From positions 1,023,001-1,087,000 of the forward strand of contig NZ_JAUCBZ010000015.1 in assembly GCF_034676545.1 (NCBI RefSeq): a DNA stretch of 64,000 nt. Reading direction: 5' to 3'. This DNA comes from Pararhodobacter sp. (GTDB lineage: Bacteria > Pseudomonadota > Alphaproteobacteria > Rhodobacterales > Rhodobacteraceae). The notes under the pieces were generated by a model. The model did not search any database and had not been told where the DNA came from. It saw only the letters and a list, made by a program, of their open reading frames with translations. Position numbers and translations under genes: made by a program. Below, piece after piece: positions 18,346-27,563 of the stretch (position 1 is the first letter of the stretch; each line of letters opens with the position of its first letter).

Positions 18346-19176
18346 ATGGACACGACACACACCAACGGCCTGACCTTTCGCAAGATGCACGGCGCGGGCA
18401 ATGATTTTGTCATCATCGACTCGCGCGGGCGTGAGGCGGTGACGACTCCGGCTTTGGCAGCGGCGCTGGGCGACCGGAATCGCGGTGTCGGTTTCGACCA
18501 ACTGGCCGAATTGCGCGACGCGGATGACGCCGATCTGACGCTGGATTTCTGGAACAGCGACGGCTCGCGCGCCGGGGCCTGTGGCAATGCCACGCGCTGT
18601 GTGGCGTGGCTGGTGATGGCAGAGGCAGGCAGCGATTCATTGACGATCCGCACGGCACGCGGGCTGCTGCACGCGCGCATGGTGGACGGCCAGATCTGGG
18701 TCAACATGGGCGCGCCGCTGACCGATTGGCAAAGGATTCCCCTGAGTTCCGCGCAGGATGCGCTGCATCTGCCGCTGGCGGGCGATCCGGTTGGCGTCGG
18801 CATGGGCAACCCGCATTGCGTGTTTCTGGTCGAGGACGCCGAGGCGGTGGCGCTGGAGACCCTCGGGCCGCAAATCGAACACGACCCGCTGTTCCCGGAA
18901 CGCACCAATGTCGAATTCGCCAGCCTGATCGGCCCCGATCACCTGCGGATGCGGGTCTGGGAGCGCGGGACGGGGGTGACACTGGCCTGTGGCTCGGGCG
19001 CGTGCGCGGTGGCGGTGGCGGCAGCGCAGCGTGGCTTGACCGGGCGGCGCGTGGTCATGGACCTCGACGGCGGCACGCTGATTGCCGATTGGCGCGCGGA
19101 TGGCGTCTGGCTGACCGGCCCGGTCGCCGATGTGTTCACCGCGACCCTGACGCCCGATTTTCTGGCCGCGCTATGA
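18346..19176 (+). CDS. dapF: Diaminopimelate epimerase DapF
   Basis: Converts LL-diaminopimelate to meso-diaminopimelate for lysine and peptidoglycan synthesis. The protein is 276 residues. The two catalytic cysteines are Cys79 in GACGNATRC and Cys215 in ACGSGAC, and MHGAGNDF opens the N-terminal half. The start at 18346 has a TATATG element 7 nt upstream and TGGAAC 17 bp before that, and no ribosome site, so it may be leaderless. It overlaps mtaB by 4 bp. The upstream in-frame extension is ordinary GC-rich read-through. Confidence 0.95.
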   Translation: MDTTHTNGLTFRKMHGAGNDFVIIDSRGREAVTTPALAAALGDRNRGVGFDQLAELRDADDADLTLDFWNSDGSRAGACGNATRCVAWLVMAEAGSDSLTIRTARGLLHARMVDGQIWVNMGAPLTDWQRIPLSSAQDALHLPLAGDPVGVGMGNPHCVFLVEDAEAVALETLGPQIEHDPLFPERTNVEFASLIGPDHLRMRVWERGTGVTLACGSGACAVAVAAAQRGLTGRRVVMDLDGGTLIADWRADGVWLTGPVADVFTATLTPDFLAAL

Positions 19177-20429
19177 CGGCGCCCAAATTCACAACATTGG
19201 GCTGTCGCTTGAACGCCTATGAAACCGAGGCGATGAAAGACCTCGCCGCGCAAGCGGGGGTGGCCAACGCGCATATCATCAACACCTGTGCCGTGACGGC
19301 TGAGGCCGTGCGCAAGGCGCGGCAGGAAATCCGCAAGATCCGCCGCGAGAACCCGGATGCCGCGATCATCGTCACCGGTTGCGCCGCGCAGACCGAGCCC
19401 GAGACCTTTGCGGCGATGCCCGAAGTCACGCGGGTGATCGGCAATCACGAAAAAATGCAGCCCGCGACCTGGGCCAGCCTGACGCCCGACCTGATCGGCG
19501 AGACGGAGCGCGTGCAGGTCGATGACATCCTGTCGGTGCGCGAAACCGCCGGGCATCTGATCGACGGCTTCGGCAGTCGTGCGCGGGCCTATGTGCAGGT
19601 GCAAAACGGCTGCGATCATCGCTGCACCTTTTGCATAATCCCCTATGGGCGCGGCAATTCGCGGTCTGTGCCGGCGGGCGTGGTGGTGGATCAGATCAAA
19701 CGGCTGGTCGAGGCGGGCTATCTTGAGGTGGTGCTGACCGGGGTGGACCTGACCTCGTGGGGGGCGGACTTGCCCGCCGCGCCAAAGCTCGGCGACCTCG
19801 TCCGCCGGATCCTGCGGCTGGTGCCGGATCTGGCGCGGCTGCGGATTTCCTCGATTGACAGTATCGAGGCGGACGCGGCGCTGATCGAAGCGATCGCCAC
19901 GGAAAAGCGCCTGATGCCGCATCTGCATCTGTCGTTGCAGGCGGGCGACGACATGATCCTCAAACGCATGAAACGCCGTCATCTGCGCGAGGATGCGATC
20001 CGGTTTTGTCAGGAGATGCGCAAGGCGCGGCCCGATCTGGTCTATGGCGCAGATCTCATCGCGGGTTTTCCGACCGAGACCGAGGCGATGTTCGAGAACT
20101 CGCTGGCCCTGGCGCGCGAGTGTGGGCTGACTTGGCTGCATGTGTTCCCCTATTCGCCGCGTCGCGGCACCCCCGCCGCGCGCATGCCGCAGGTGCCGGG
20201 CGCGCAGATAAAATCGCGCGCCGCGCGGTTGCGCGGCTTGGGCGAGGCGTTGGCCGCGCAGCATCTGGCGGCGCAGGTCGGGCGGGTGCATCCGGTGTTG
20301 CTGGAGAACCCGCGCATGGGCCGCACCGAGCAATTCACCGAAGTGCGGTTCGAGAGCGATCAACCGGTCGGGCAAATTGTCACGGCGCGGATCGTGGCAC
20401 ATGACGGCGCGCAGTTGCTGGCGGGGTGA
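19173..20429 (+). CDS. mtaB: tRNA (t6A37) methylthiotransferase MtaB
   Basis: Radical SAM methylthiotransferase of 418 residues that adds the 2-methylthio group to N6-threonylcarbamoyladenosine-37 of tRNAs decoding ANN codons. It has the N-terminal UPF0004 domain ([24 protein letters not shown] supply three cluster cysteines), the radical SAM motif CDHRCTFC near residue 150 and a short C-terminal TRAM region. The true start is 19173, overlapping the dapF stop; a much longer open frame upstream is only the dapF shadow. Pairing with dapF is common in this group. Confidence 0.94.
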   Translation: MTAPKFTTLGCRLNAYETEAMKDLAAQAGVANAHIINTCAVTAEAVRKARQEIRKIRRENPDAAIIVTGCAAQTEPETFAAMPEVTRVIGNHEKMQPATWASLTPDLIGETERVQVDDILSVRETAGHLIDGFGSRARAYVQVQNGCDHRCTFCIIPYGRGNSRSVPAGVVVDQIKRLVEAGYLEVVLTGVDLTSWGADLPAAPKLGDLVRRILRLVPDLARLRISSIDSIEADAALIEAIATEKRLMPHLHLSLQAGDDMILKRMKRRHLREDAIRFCQEMRKARPDLVYGADLIAGFPTETEAMFENSLALARECGLTWLHVFPYSPRRGTPAARMPQVPGAQIKSRAARLRGLGEALAAQHLAAQVGRVHPVLLENPRMGRTEQFTEVRFESDQPVGQIVTARIVAHDGAQLLAG

Positions 20430-20492
20430 GCGGGGCGTGCCTTGGGGCCATCGAGGCCCCGCGGCCCGCGCGGGTTGCCACCCTGCACCCGC

Positions 20493-20518
20493 CCCAAGGG
20501 GCGCACGCGCCCCTTGGG
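20493..20518. terminator. Perfect hairpin after mtaB
   Basis: An 11-bp perfect stem (CCCAAGGGGCG and its complement) with a CACG loop, 64 nt after the mtaB stop. There is no U-rich tail, so it may be a factor-dependent terminator, an mRNA-stabilising hairpin or a dispersed palindrome. It is followed by GTGGATATTTGAAGAACAAA, which leads into the helicase promoter region. Confidence 0.45.
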
Positions 20519-20594
20519 AAACCCCGTGGATATTTGAAGAACAAAGACGGGTGGGTCGCTTCCCTCTGAATAAAACCTCCTCTAGGGTCGCGCC

Positions 20595-22127
20595 ATGACG
20601 CAAATGCCGGTTTCCATCACCTTCTCCGACGATCAGGCCGCCGCGTGGGACCGGCTGGCCAAGCTGCTGTCCGACGCGGGAATCGACATTCAGGACGAGG
20701 CGACCTCTGCGCCCGATCCGGAGGCGGATGGCGCGGTTCTGGCGGTTCTGGGCAAGGCGGGGTCGGGCAAGACCATGTTGCTGGCCGAGTTGACCAAGGC
20801 GCTGATTGCCGCGGGCGTGGACATCGTTTCGGGCGATTATGAGGGGCGACGGCGCAGGGACAAACGGACCTTGGCGATCCTGGCGCCGACCAACAAGGCG
20901 GCCTCGGTGTTGCGCAATCGCGGTGTGCCGGCGACGACCATTCACCGCATTCTCTATACGCCGGTCTATGACCCGGAATACGAGAAAATCGCCGAGTGGC
21001 TGGCCGACAATGGCCCGCGCCCCGAGATGCCGGAGCTTGGCGACACGGCTTTGGACCGCGCCAAGGCGTTTTATGACAGTGTGAAATCCATCCCTGGGGC
21101 TTTGGCGGCGGCGGGATTGCGGGGCTCGGATTTCATCAAGGGCTGGAAGCGGCGCGAGGAGCCGTTGGATGTGGGGTTTGTGGACGAAAGCTCCATGCTG
21201 GACGGGCGGCAGGTCGAGGATCTGAAGGAGATCTTTCAGACTTTGGTGCTGTTTGGCGACCCGGCGCAATTGGCCCCGGTCGGGCAGTCGGGCGAGATGG
21301 TGTTCGACACATTGCCCGACGCGCAGCAACTGACGCTGAGCCGCGTGCATCGGCAGACGCAGGATAACCCGATCCTGGATCTGGCGCATGCGCTTGGCGA
21401 TCCGGAGCTGACCTTCGAGGCCTTTGAGCGCCAGATCGAGGAGGCCGCGCGCCGTGATGAGCGGGTGGTCTGGGCGCAGCGGGTGGAGAGCGATCTGATG
21501 GGGCGCTCGCCGGTGTTGGTGTGGCGCAATGCCACGCGCATTCGGCTGATCCACGCCTTTCGCAACGCCTTTGGCGCCTCGGAAACCGAGTTGCTGCCCG
21601 GCGAGCCCTTGATTTGCGACGGGTTGGAATTGCCGCTGAAGCACCGCAAGAAGCGCATCGACCTTGAGGCGCGTGGCCTGATCAAGGGCGCGCAGGTGGT
21701 CTATCTGGGGCCGGGCAAGCGCAGCGGTTTCTCGCGGTTGCATGTGTTTGGCGCCGAGGAGCCGCAGGTCTCGGCGGCCTCGATCATCAAGATCGAGCGC
21801 GAGGGCGAGGAGGAGCCGTTCATCCCCTTTGCCGCACATATGGGGGCGGCGTTCCTGCATGGGGCGGCGGTCACGATCCACAAGGCGCAGGGCTCGCAAT
21901 GGCCCGATGTGCAGGTGTTTGCGCCGGATCTTTACGCCGCGGCGCGGGCCGGGCGCATCGAGGCCGGGGTCGCGCTGTGGAAACGCCTCGCCTATGTGGC
22001 GATCACCCGTGCCGAGAACCGCCTGCTGTGGGTGGTGCGCAACCGTCTGGCGCGCCCGACCGGGCCGCTCAGGATCGACGATCTGGGCGGCGTGCCCGCG
22101 CCGCTGACCCTGGAGGGCACCGAATGA
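20595..22127 (+). CDS. RecD-like superfamily 1 DNA helicase / ATPase
   Basis: 510 residues. Walker A is GKAGSGKT (53-60), Walker B-like VDESSMLD near 195, LVLFGDPAQLAPVG and the C-terminal UvrD_C_2 motifs AVTIHKAQGSQW and YVAITRAENRL. These place it with RecD/TraA-like 5'-3' helicases of the AAA_30 type rather than the RecBCD subunit itself. A TAGGGT element lies 6 nt before the ATG (20583-20588), and no ribosome site is seen. It overlaps thpR by 4 bp. A role in DNA repair or recombination is likely; the specific process is unknown. Confidence 0.88.
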   Translation: MTQMPVSITFSDDQAAAWDRLAKLLSDAGIDIQDEATSAPDPEADGAVLAVLGKAGSGKTMLLAELTKALIAAGVDIVSGDYEGRRRRDKRTLAILAPTNKAASVLRNRGVPATTIHRILYTPVYDPEYEKIAEWLADNGPRPEMPELGDTALDRAKAFYDSVKSIPGALAAAGLRGSDFIKGWKRREEPLDVGFVDESSMLDGRQVEDLKEIFQTLVLFGDPAQLAPVGQSGEMVFDTLPDAQQLTLSRVHRQTQDNPILDLAHALGDPELTFEAFERQIEEAARRDERVVWAQRVESDLMGRSPVLVWRNATRIRLIHAFRNAFGASETELLPGEPLICDGLELPLKHRKKRIDLEARGLIKGAQVVYLGPGKRSGFSRLHVFGAEEPQVSAASIIKIEREGEEEPFIPFAAHMGAAFLHGAAVTIHKAQGSQWPDVQVFAPDLYAAARAGRIEAGVALWKRLAYVAITRAENRLLWVVRNRLARPTGPLRIDDLGGVPAPLTLEGTE

Positions 22128-22666
22128 TCCGGGCGTTCCTGGCGCTGCCCTTGCCGGATGCGATGCGCAACCGGCTGACCATTGTGCAGCATACCTTGCG
22201 GCTGGACGATCCGGTTCCGGCCGAGAACCTGCATGTCACGCTGGCCTTTTTGGGCGAACAGCCCGAGCCAAAGCTGGAAGAGATGCACCTGTTCCTGACC
22301 GCGCGCCCGCTGCCGATGCCGGTTCTGCGACTGGCGGGGCTGGGCGTGTTCGGCGGCAATGCGCCGCGCAACATTCATGCCTGCCTTGCCCCTGACCCGC
22401 GTCTGACCGCGCTTCAGGCGCGCGTGGTCCAAGCCGCGCGCGGTGCCGGGATTGCGCTGGAGCGGCGCAAATTCGTGCCGCATGTGACACTTGCGCGCTT
22501 TGCCAAACACGAGGTGAGCGCCGAGACGCTGGCCGCTGCGATGCAGACCGTGGGCCGGGTCCACAGTGACGCGCATAGCGTGCCGGAAATGGTGCTCTAT
22601 CGTTCGACCCTGCGCAAGGATGGCGCGGTCTATGATGCGCTGGCGGAATACCCGCTGACCGCCTGA
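22124..22666 (+). CDS. thpR: RNA 2',3'-cyclic phosphodiesterase (2H family)
   Basis: 180-residue member of the 2H phosphoesterase/LigT family. The two HxTx active-site motifs are HVTLAF near residue 33 and HVTLAR near residue 122. It opens 2',3'-cyclic phosphates on RNA ends. The start at 22124 overlaps the helicase stop (ATGA); a longer frame upstream lies inside the helicase. Co-translation with a helicase is notable but no joint function is established. Confidence 0.92.
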   Translation: MIRAFLALPLPDAMRNRLTIVQHTLRLDDPVPAENLHVTLAFLGEQPEPKLEEMHLFLTARPLPMPVLRLAGLGVFGGNAPRNIHACLAPDPRLTALQARVVQAARGAGIALERRKFVPHVTLARFAKHEVSAETLAAAMQTVGRVHSDAHSVPEMVLYRSTLRKDGAVYDALAEYPLTA

Positions 22667-22723
22667 ACCCTTGCAAGCCAGCCCACGCCTGTCATACCTT
22701 GCATCGCAACAAAGGAGCCCGCC

Positions 22724-22960
22724 ATGCAATGCGTTTTCGTCCAGTTCCGCTGCACCCCCGGCAAGACCTATGAGGTCGCGACGGCGATCTATGACCGGGA
22801 AATCGTGTCGGAATTGTTCTCGACCTCGGGCGATTGGGACCTGATCGCCAAAGTCTATATCCCTGACGATAAAGACGTCGGGCATTACCTGAGCGAAAAC
22901 CTGTTTGACGTGCCCAATATCTCGCGCACCCTGACCACCATGACCTTCAAAGCGTTCTGA
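22724..22960 (+). CDS. Stand-alone Lrp/AsnC ligand-binding (RAM) domain protein
   Basis: 78 residues forming only the AsnC_trans_reg (RAM) fold: [18 protein letters not shown] at the start, the [14 protein letters not shown] core and a TTMTFKAF end. The DNA-binding helix-turn-helix of Lrp/AsnC regulators is absent. Such proteins bind amino acids and may modulate full-length regulators by mixed oligomers. An AAGGAG ribosome site precedes the ATG. The stop and the start of the next SDR gene share one base (TGATG). Confidence 0.9.
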   Translation: MQCVFVQFRCTPGKTYEVATAIYDREIVSELFSTSGDWDLIAKVYIPDDKDVGHYLSENLFDVPNISRTLTTMTFKAF

Positions 22961-23694
22961 TGCCGGTTATCGTCGTCACCGGGGCCAGCGCCGGGATCGG
23001 GCGCGCCACGGCGCAACGATTTCTGGCCGAGGGCTGGCAGGTTGCGCTATTGGCCCGCAGCGAGGCCTCGTTGATCGCACTGGCCGAGGGGCAGGACCGC
23101 GCCTTGGCGGTGCCCTGCGACGTGACCGACGCGGCGCAGGTCGATGCCGCCTTTGCTGCGATCACCGCGCGGTTTGGCCGGATTGACGTGCTGTTCAACA
23201 ACGCCGGGAAGATGCTGCCCGGTCAGTTGATCGACGACCTCAGCGTCGCCGATTGGCGCGCCATGGTCGATGTGAACCTGACCGGCATGTTCCTGTGCGC
23301 GCGGGCGGCATTTCGGCAGATGCGTCGCCAGACCCCGCAAGGCGGGCGCATCATCAACAACGGCTCGGTCTCGGCCCATGTGCCGCGCCCCGGTTCGGTG
23401 GCCTATACCAGCACCAAACACGCGATAACCGGGCTGACCAAGACCTTGGGGCTGGACGGGCGTCCGTTCGGCATTGCCTGCGGCCAGATCGACATTGGCA
23501 ATGCGCGCACCGCACTGGCGGCGGCGATCGAGGCGGGCGTGCCGCAAGCTGACGGCACGATCAAACCGGAACCGATGATGGATGTGGCCGACGTCGCGGC
23601 GGCGGTCCTGCACATGGCCAATCAGCCGGCGGGCACCAATATCCCGTTTCTGTCGATCATGGCCACCAACATGCCGTGGCTTGGCCGCGGGTAA
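22960..23694 (+). CDS. Short-chain dehydrogenase/reductase
   Basis: 244-residue classical SDR. It has the cofactor motif TGASAGIG at residues 7-14, NNAG near 84 and the catalytic YTSTK near residue 148 with the upstream serine in NNGSVSAH. It starts within the stop of the RAM-domain gene, so the two are co-translated. It is convergent with the TIGR02186 gene 6 bp downstream. Substrate not predictable. Confidence 0.92.
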   Translation: MPVIVVTGASAGIGRATAQRFLAEGWQVALLARSEASLIALAEGQDRALAVPCDVTDAAQVDAAFAAITARFGRIDVLFNNAGKMLPGQLIDDLSVADWRAMVDVNLTGMFLCARAAFRQMRRQTPQGGRIINNGSVSAHVPRPGSVAYTSTKHAITGLTKTLGLDGRPFGIACGQIDIGNARTALAAAIEAGVPQADGTIKPEPMMDVADVAAAVLHMANQPAGTNIPFLSIMATNMPWLGRG

Positions 23695-23700
23695 GGCGCG

Positions 23701-24483
23701 TCAGGCGCTGCGGATCAGCCGGAAGAGCGCCGCAGCGCCCCAACCCGCGATCAGGGCAATCGCCAGCGCCAAAAGCCCGTACACAAGCGGCTGGTCATAG
23801 GCCAGTTGATGCAGCCAACGTTCCAACCCGTCCTTGCGCACGAAAATGGCGGTGCGGAATTGGCTGACAACCTGCCCGTCACGCATCAGATACATGCGGG
23901 TGGTATAGGCCCCCTCGGTCAGATTTGCGGGCAGTTGCACGCGGGTGCGAAACAGGATGTCGCGCTCCAGATGCACGAAACGTTCCAGTGTCAGATATTG
24001 CGCCTCGCGTTCGCGGATGCGCAGCAGGGCCTCGGAAAACACGGTTTGATCGGCGACGTCGCTGATGCTTTGCTCGGGCCGGATCGCTTGCCGTGCCGAA
24101 ATGCGATACTGTGCATCGGTTTCCGGGCTGACGGCCTCATGCAGCGGGATGGTCGTGGCCACCGCGTAGAACGAGGGCACCGCGGCCAGGGTGACGGAAT
24201 CGACATTCACCCAGATCCCGGCGCGCCGCTCTTTGCGCCAGATGGCGACGGGCTGGCGCGGCCCTTCGACAACCACGACGATATCGAAGGGCGGCACGAA
24301 ATCGGGATCTTCGACCAGGATTTCATAGGGGTCGCGCCGGATCGCGCCGAAAATCAGGATCTCCGAGCCAGAGAAATTCGCCGTCAGCGACACCCGGTTC
24401 TGCGACAGCGCGCCGACGATTTCATTCGCGCGGCCAGGGGGTGGCGGCGGGAAGCGCCAGAAGCAAGGCCAGCAGGAGGGCAA
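23701..24483 (-). CDS. TIGR02186 family membrane-anchored protein, signal peptide out of frame
   Basis: Residues from about 20 on match the TIGR02186 family of alphaproteobacterial exported proteins: a soluble beta-rich body and one C-terminal transmembrane helix ending ALFRLIRSA. The N-terminus as read (MPSCWPCFWRF then five prolines) is not a signal peptide. A good one, MRLLALLLALLLALPAATP, starts at 24493 in another frame and shares one base with the TauE stop. Dropping one G from the G5 run at 24437-24441 joins it to GRANEIVGAL. So the real gene is probably 23701-24493 with a one-base error or mutation. It accompanies the TauE-type exporter. Confidence 0.75.
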   Translation of the reverse strand: MPSCWPCFWRFPPPPPGRANEIVGALSQNRVSLTANFSGSEILIFGAIRRDPYEILVEDPDFVPPFDIVVVVEGPRQPVAIWRKERRAGIWVNVDSVTLAAVPSFYAVATTIPLHEAVSPETDAQYRISARQAIRPEQSISDVADQTVFSEALLRIREREAQYLTLERFVHLERDILFRTRVQLPANLTEGAYTTRMYLMRDGQVVSQFRTAIFVRKDGLERWLHQLAYDQPLVYGLLALAIALIAGWGAAALFRLIRSA

Positions 24484-24492
24484 GAAGTCGCA

Positions 24493-25413
24493 TCAGTGCC
24501 GCCCCGGAATGCGAATGGTGTAAACTTCCGCCGGGCGGATCAGCAGGTCCAGTCCGACCTTGATGCACACGGCAATCACCAACAGCGCCAACAGGATGCG
24601 CAATTGCTCGGCCTTCAGGCGCAGGCCGATCTGCGTGCCGAACTGCGCGCCGATCACCCCGCCGATGATCAGGAAAAACGCCAGCATCACGTCGACCGAA
24701 TGGCTGGTGACCGCATGGGCGACGGTTGTGTAGGCGGTCACGAAAATGATCTGGAACAGCGACGTGCCGACCACCACCTTGGTGGGCATTCGCAGCAGAT
24801 AGATCATCGCCGGCACCATGATGAACCCGCCGCCGACGCCCATCACCGCCGACAGGACACCCACCGCAATGCCGATCATCAGGGGCGGGATCACGCTGAT
24901 ATACAGCCCCGAGACCCGGAATTTCATCTTGAGCGGCAGTGCATGAACCCAGGTGTGCTGATGCAATTTGCGGCGCACCGGGTTGGGTTTCGACGACCGA
25001 TACCACGCGCGCAAACTCTCTTGCAGCATCATCGTGCCGATGATGCCCAGAAACAGCACATAGGCCAGTTGCACGAACAGATCGACCTGACCCAACGCAC
25101 TGAGCAGCCGGAACAGGGCAATGCCCGCCGTCGAGCCGATCAGGCCGCCGATCAGCAGCACCGTTCCCATCCGCAGATCCACGGTCTTGCGCCGCAGATG
25201 CGCCAGCACGCCCGAGATGGACGAGGCAACAACCTGATTTGCCCCCGTCGCCACGGCGACCGCGGGCGGGATGCCGATGAAGAACAACAGCGGCGTGATC
25301 AGGAACCCGCCGCCGACGCCAAACATGCCCGACAGCATGCCGACGCCCCCGCCGACCGCAAGCAGCGTGAAGGCGTTGGTCGAGACTTCGGCGATGGGCA
25401 GATAAATCAACAT
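24493..25413 (-). CDS. TauE/SafE family sulfite-type anion exporter
   Basis: 306-residue polytopic membrane protein with the internal duplication typical of TauE/SafE: GVGGGFLITPLL near residue 33 and GVGGGFIMVPAM near residue 200. Members move sulfite, sulfoacetate or other organosulfur anions. The neighbouring TIGR02186 gene, coupled by a one-base stop/start overlap, is its usual partner in this group. It follows a terminator of the nucleoside ABC operon at 25428-25456, so it likely has its own promoter in the short gap. Confidence 0.9.
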   Translation of the reverse strand: MLIYLPIAEVSTNAFTLLAVGGGVGMLSGMFGVGGGFLITPLLFFIGIPPAVAVATGANQVVASSISGVLAHLRRKTVDLRMGTVLLIGGLIGSTAGIALFRLLSALGQVDLFVQLAYVLFLGIIGTMMLQESLRAWYRSSKPNPVRRKLHQHTWVHALPLKMKFRVSGLYISVIPPLMIGIAVGVLSAVMGVGGGFIMVPAMIYLLRMPTKVVVGTSLFQIIFVTAYTTVAHAVTSHSVDVMLAFFLIIGGVIGAQFGTQIGLRLKAEQLRILLALLVIAVCIKVGLDLLIRPAEVYTIRIPGRH

Positions 25414-25427
25414 GATTTTGCATAAGA

Positions 25428-25456
25428 CAAAGCCCCCGCGATTTACAGGGGCTTTG
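25428..25456. terminator. Terminator hairpin after the BMP-type ABC operon
   Basis: A 9-bp perfect stem CAAAGCCCC/GGGGCTTTG with an 11-nt loop, between the last permease gene (ends 25499) and the TauE gene (starts 25413), both leftward. The tail on the leftward strand is T/A-rich but not a clean T run. Confidence 0.6.
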
Positions 25457-25498
25457 CCATATTATTTCCTTATCTCGGATACCCGTTTTGTCATTGCC

Positions 25499-26464
25499 TC
25501 AGCGCTCCTTGACATAGGGCTCGCCGCCCGCGCGCGGCCCGATGGCCTTGCCGACAAAGCCCGCCAGGATCACCACCGTCAAGATATAGGGCAGGGCGGT
25601 CATGAATTGGTTGGGCAGGGTGATGAACCCAAGGTCCAGATTCGGGAACCGGTTGCCGATCGCTTCAAGCATCCCGAACAGCAACACCGCGCCCAAACCC
25701 TGCCACGGCCGCCATTTGGCAAAGATCATCGCCGCCAGCGCGATAAAGCCGCGCCCGGCCGACATGTCCTTGACGAAGCCCGCCGCCAGGGAGGTGGACA
25801 GATACGCGCCACCGATCCCGCACAGCACGCCGGCGATGAGGATCGCGGCAAAGCGCATCTTCACCACCGAGACCCCCGCCGTATCCACCGCCGCGGGGTT
25901 TTCCCCGACCGCGCGCAGGCGCAGGCCAAAGCGCGTACGATACAGTATGTACCAGACCAGCGGCACACACAGCAGCCCGATATAGACCAGGATCGAATGA
26001 CCGTTCAGGATCTGGCCGTAGATCTCGCCCAGGATCGGCACATCGCGCACTGCCTCTGCGCCGGGCAGGTCCAACCGCCCAAAGCGGCTGTCGCCGGATA
26101 GCGGGGGCGTGCGCCCGCCCTGCTGGAACCAGCTTTGCGCAATGACCACCGTCATCCCCGCCGCAAGGAAATTGATCGCGACACCCGAGATCAGCTGATT
26201 GCCCCGGAAGGTGATCGAGGCAATGCCGTGGATCACCGAGAAAATCACCGATGACAGAATCCCGACCAGCAAGCCAAGCCAGGCCGACCCGGTGTAAAAC
26301 GCGAACGCCGCCGAGAAGAACGCCGAGATCAGCAATTTCCCCTCGAGCCCGATGTCGAAAATTCCGGCGCGTTCGCTGATGATCCCGGCCAGGCAGGCAA
26401 ACAACAGGGGTGTCGCCAGGCGCAGGGTCGATTCCAGGATCTGGACAATCGTCACGATATCCAT
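25499..26464 (-). CDS. BMP-type (nucleoside) ABC transporter permease 2
   Basis: 321-residue inner-membrane permease of the BPD_transp_2 family. The start is MDIVTIVQILESTLRLATP at 26464, one base after the preceding permease stop. The signature ERAGIFDIGLEGKLL near residue 30 is typical of the NupQ/YufQ-type subunit of nucleoside importers. It is the last gene of a four-gene leftward operon and is followed by a hairpin terminator. The longer upstream frame would overlap the first permease gene. Confidence 0.92.
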   Translation of the reverse strand: MDIVTIVQILESTLRLATPLLFACLAGIISERAGIFDIGLEGKLLISAFFSAAFAFYTGSAWLGLLVGILSSVIFSVIHGIASITFRGNQLISGVAINFLAAGMTVVIAQSWFQQGGRTPPLSGDSRFGRLDLPGAEAVRDVPILGEIYGQILNGHSILVYIGLLCVPLVWYILYRTRFGLRLRAVGENPAAVDTAGVSVVKMRFAAILIAGVLCGIGGAYLSTSLAAGFVKDMSAGRGFIALAAMIFAKWRPWQGLGAVLLFGMLEAIGNRFPNLDLGFITLPNQFMTALPYILTVVILAGFVGKAIGPRAGGEPYVKER

Positions 26465-26465
26465 C

Positions 26466-27563
26466 TCAGGTCCTCCTGCGCAAAAGGGCAAACAGCGATT
26501 CCAGCGGCATGCGCACCATGTTGTCCAGCGCGCCGGTGAACATGATCACCAGCGCCTGAATGATCACGATCATCTCGCGCGGGATCGAGGTTTCCAAGGC
26601 CAGTTCCGAGCCGCCTTGATAGAGGAACCCGAACAGCAAGGCCGGCGCGATAATCCCCAATGGGTGCGAGCGCCCCATCAGCGCCACCGCGATGCCGATA
26701 AATCCGGCCCCCTCGACCGCGTTCATCACCAGCCGCTGCGGCCCGCCCATCACCGAGTTGACCGCCATCATGCCCGACAGTGCCCCCGAGATGAGCATCG
26801 CGATCATGATGATCTTGACGCCCGAAATCCCGGCGTAATGCGCAGCGGGTTCTGATTGGCCAAAGGCGCGGATTTCAAACCCCAGGCGCGTGTGCCACAT
26901 CAGGTAATAGCCCAGAATACAGGCCGCCAGCGCGACGAACAGCATCACGTTTGCCGGGCCGGAGCGCGAGAATTCGATCCCCACGACGTCCAGGATGTCA
27001 TGCAAACGGGGCAGACGGATGGTTTCGGGAAACCGCGCCGTGGCCGGGTCCATCGAGGTTGGCGGGCGCAGGATATGCGACAGGATATAATTCATCACCG
27101 AAAAGGCGATGAAGTTGAACATGATCGTGGTGATCACGATGTGACTGCCGCGTTTGGCCTGCAAATAGGCCGGGATCGCCGCCCAGGCCGCCCCCGCCAA
27201 GGCCGAGGCTGCAATTGCCGCCAGGATCGCCAGCGACCAATGCGGCCAGGGGATGAACAGGCAGACCATCGCCACGCCCAGGCCGCCGATCAGCGCCTGA
27301 CCCTCGCCGCCGATGTTGAACAGCTTGGCCTGAAACGCGATCGAGACGCCCAGCCCGGTCAGCAGGAAGTTGGTGGTGAAGTACAGCGTATAGCCCCAGC
27401 CATAGGTTGACCCCAGCGCGCCCGAGATCATCAGGTTCATCGCCCGCACCGGGTCTTCGCCAATCGCCAGAATGACCAGCGCCGACAGCGCAAAGGCGAT
27501 CAGCAGGCTGAACAGCGGCACCAGCAGCACGTCGGCCCATTTGGGCATCGATTTCACACTCAT
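26466..27563 (-). CDS. BMP-type (nucleoside) ABC transporter permease 1
   Basis: 365-residue permease of the NupP/YufP type, with the conserved NIGGEGQALIGG stretch near residue 83 and about nine hydrophobic spans. It overlaps the ATPase gene by 4 bp and forms the channel heterodimer with the second permease. No substrate is shown directly; nucleosides or purines are the usual cargo. Confidence 0.92.
   Translation of the reverse strand: MSVKSMPKWADVLLVPLFSLLIAFALSALVILAIGEDPVRAMNLMISGALGSTYGWGYTLYFTTNFLLTGLGVSIAFQAKLFNIGGEGQALIGGLGVAMVCLFIPWPHWSLAILAAIAASALAGAAWAAIPAYLQAKRGSHIVITTIMFNFIAFSVMNYILSHILRPPTSMDPATARFPETIRLPRLHDILDVVGIEFSRSGPANVMLFVALAACILGYYLMWHTRLGFEIRAFGQSEPAAHYAGISGVKIIMIAMLISGALSGMMAVNSVMGGPQRLVMNAVEGAGFIGIAVALMGRSHPLGIIAPALLFGFLYQGGSELALETSIPREMIVIIQALVIMFTGALDNMVRMPLESLFALLRRRT

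Noticed and set aside
18939..21899. 986-codon open frame antisense to dapF, mtaB and helicase
   Set aside because: High GC sequence keeps the antisense frame free of stops; its translation is Arg/Gln/His-rich low-quality protein and the sense genes are well conserved.
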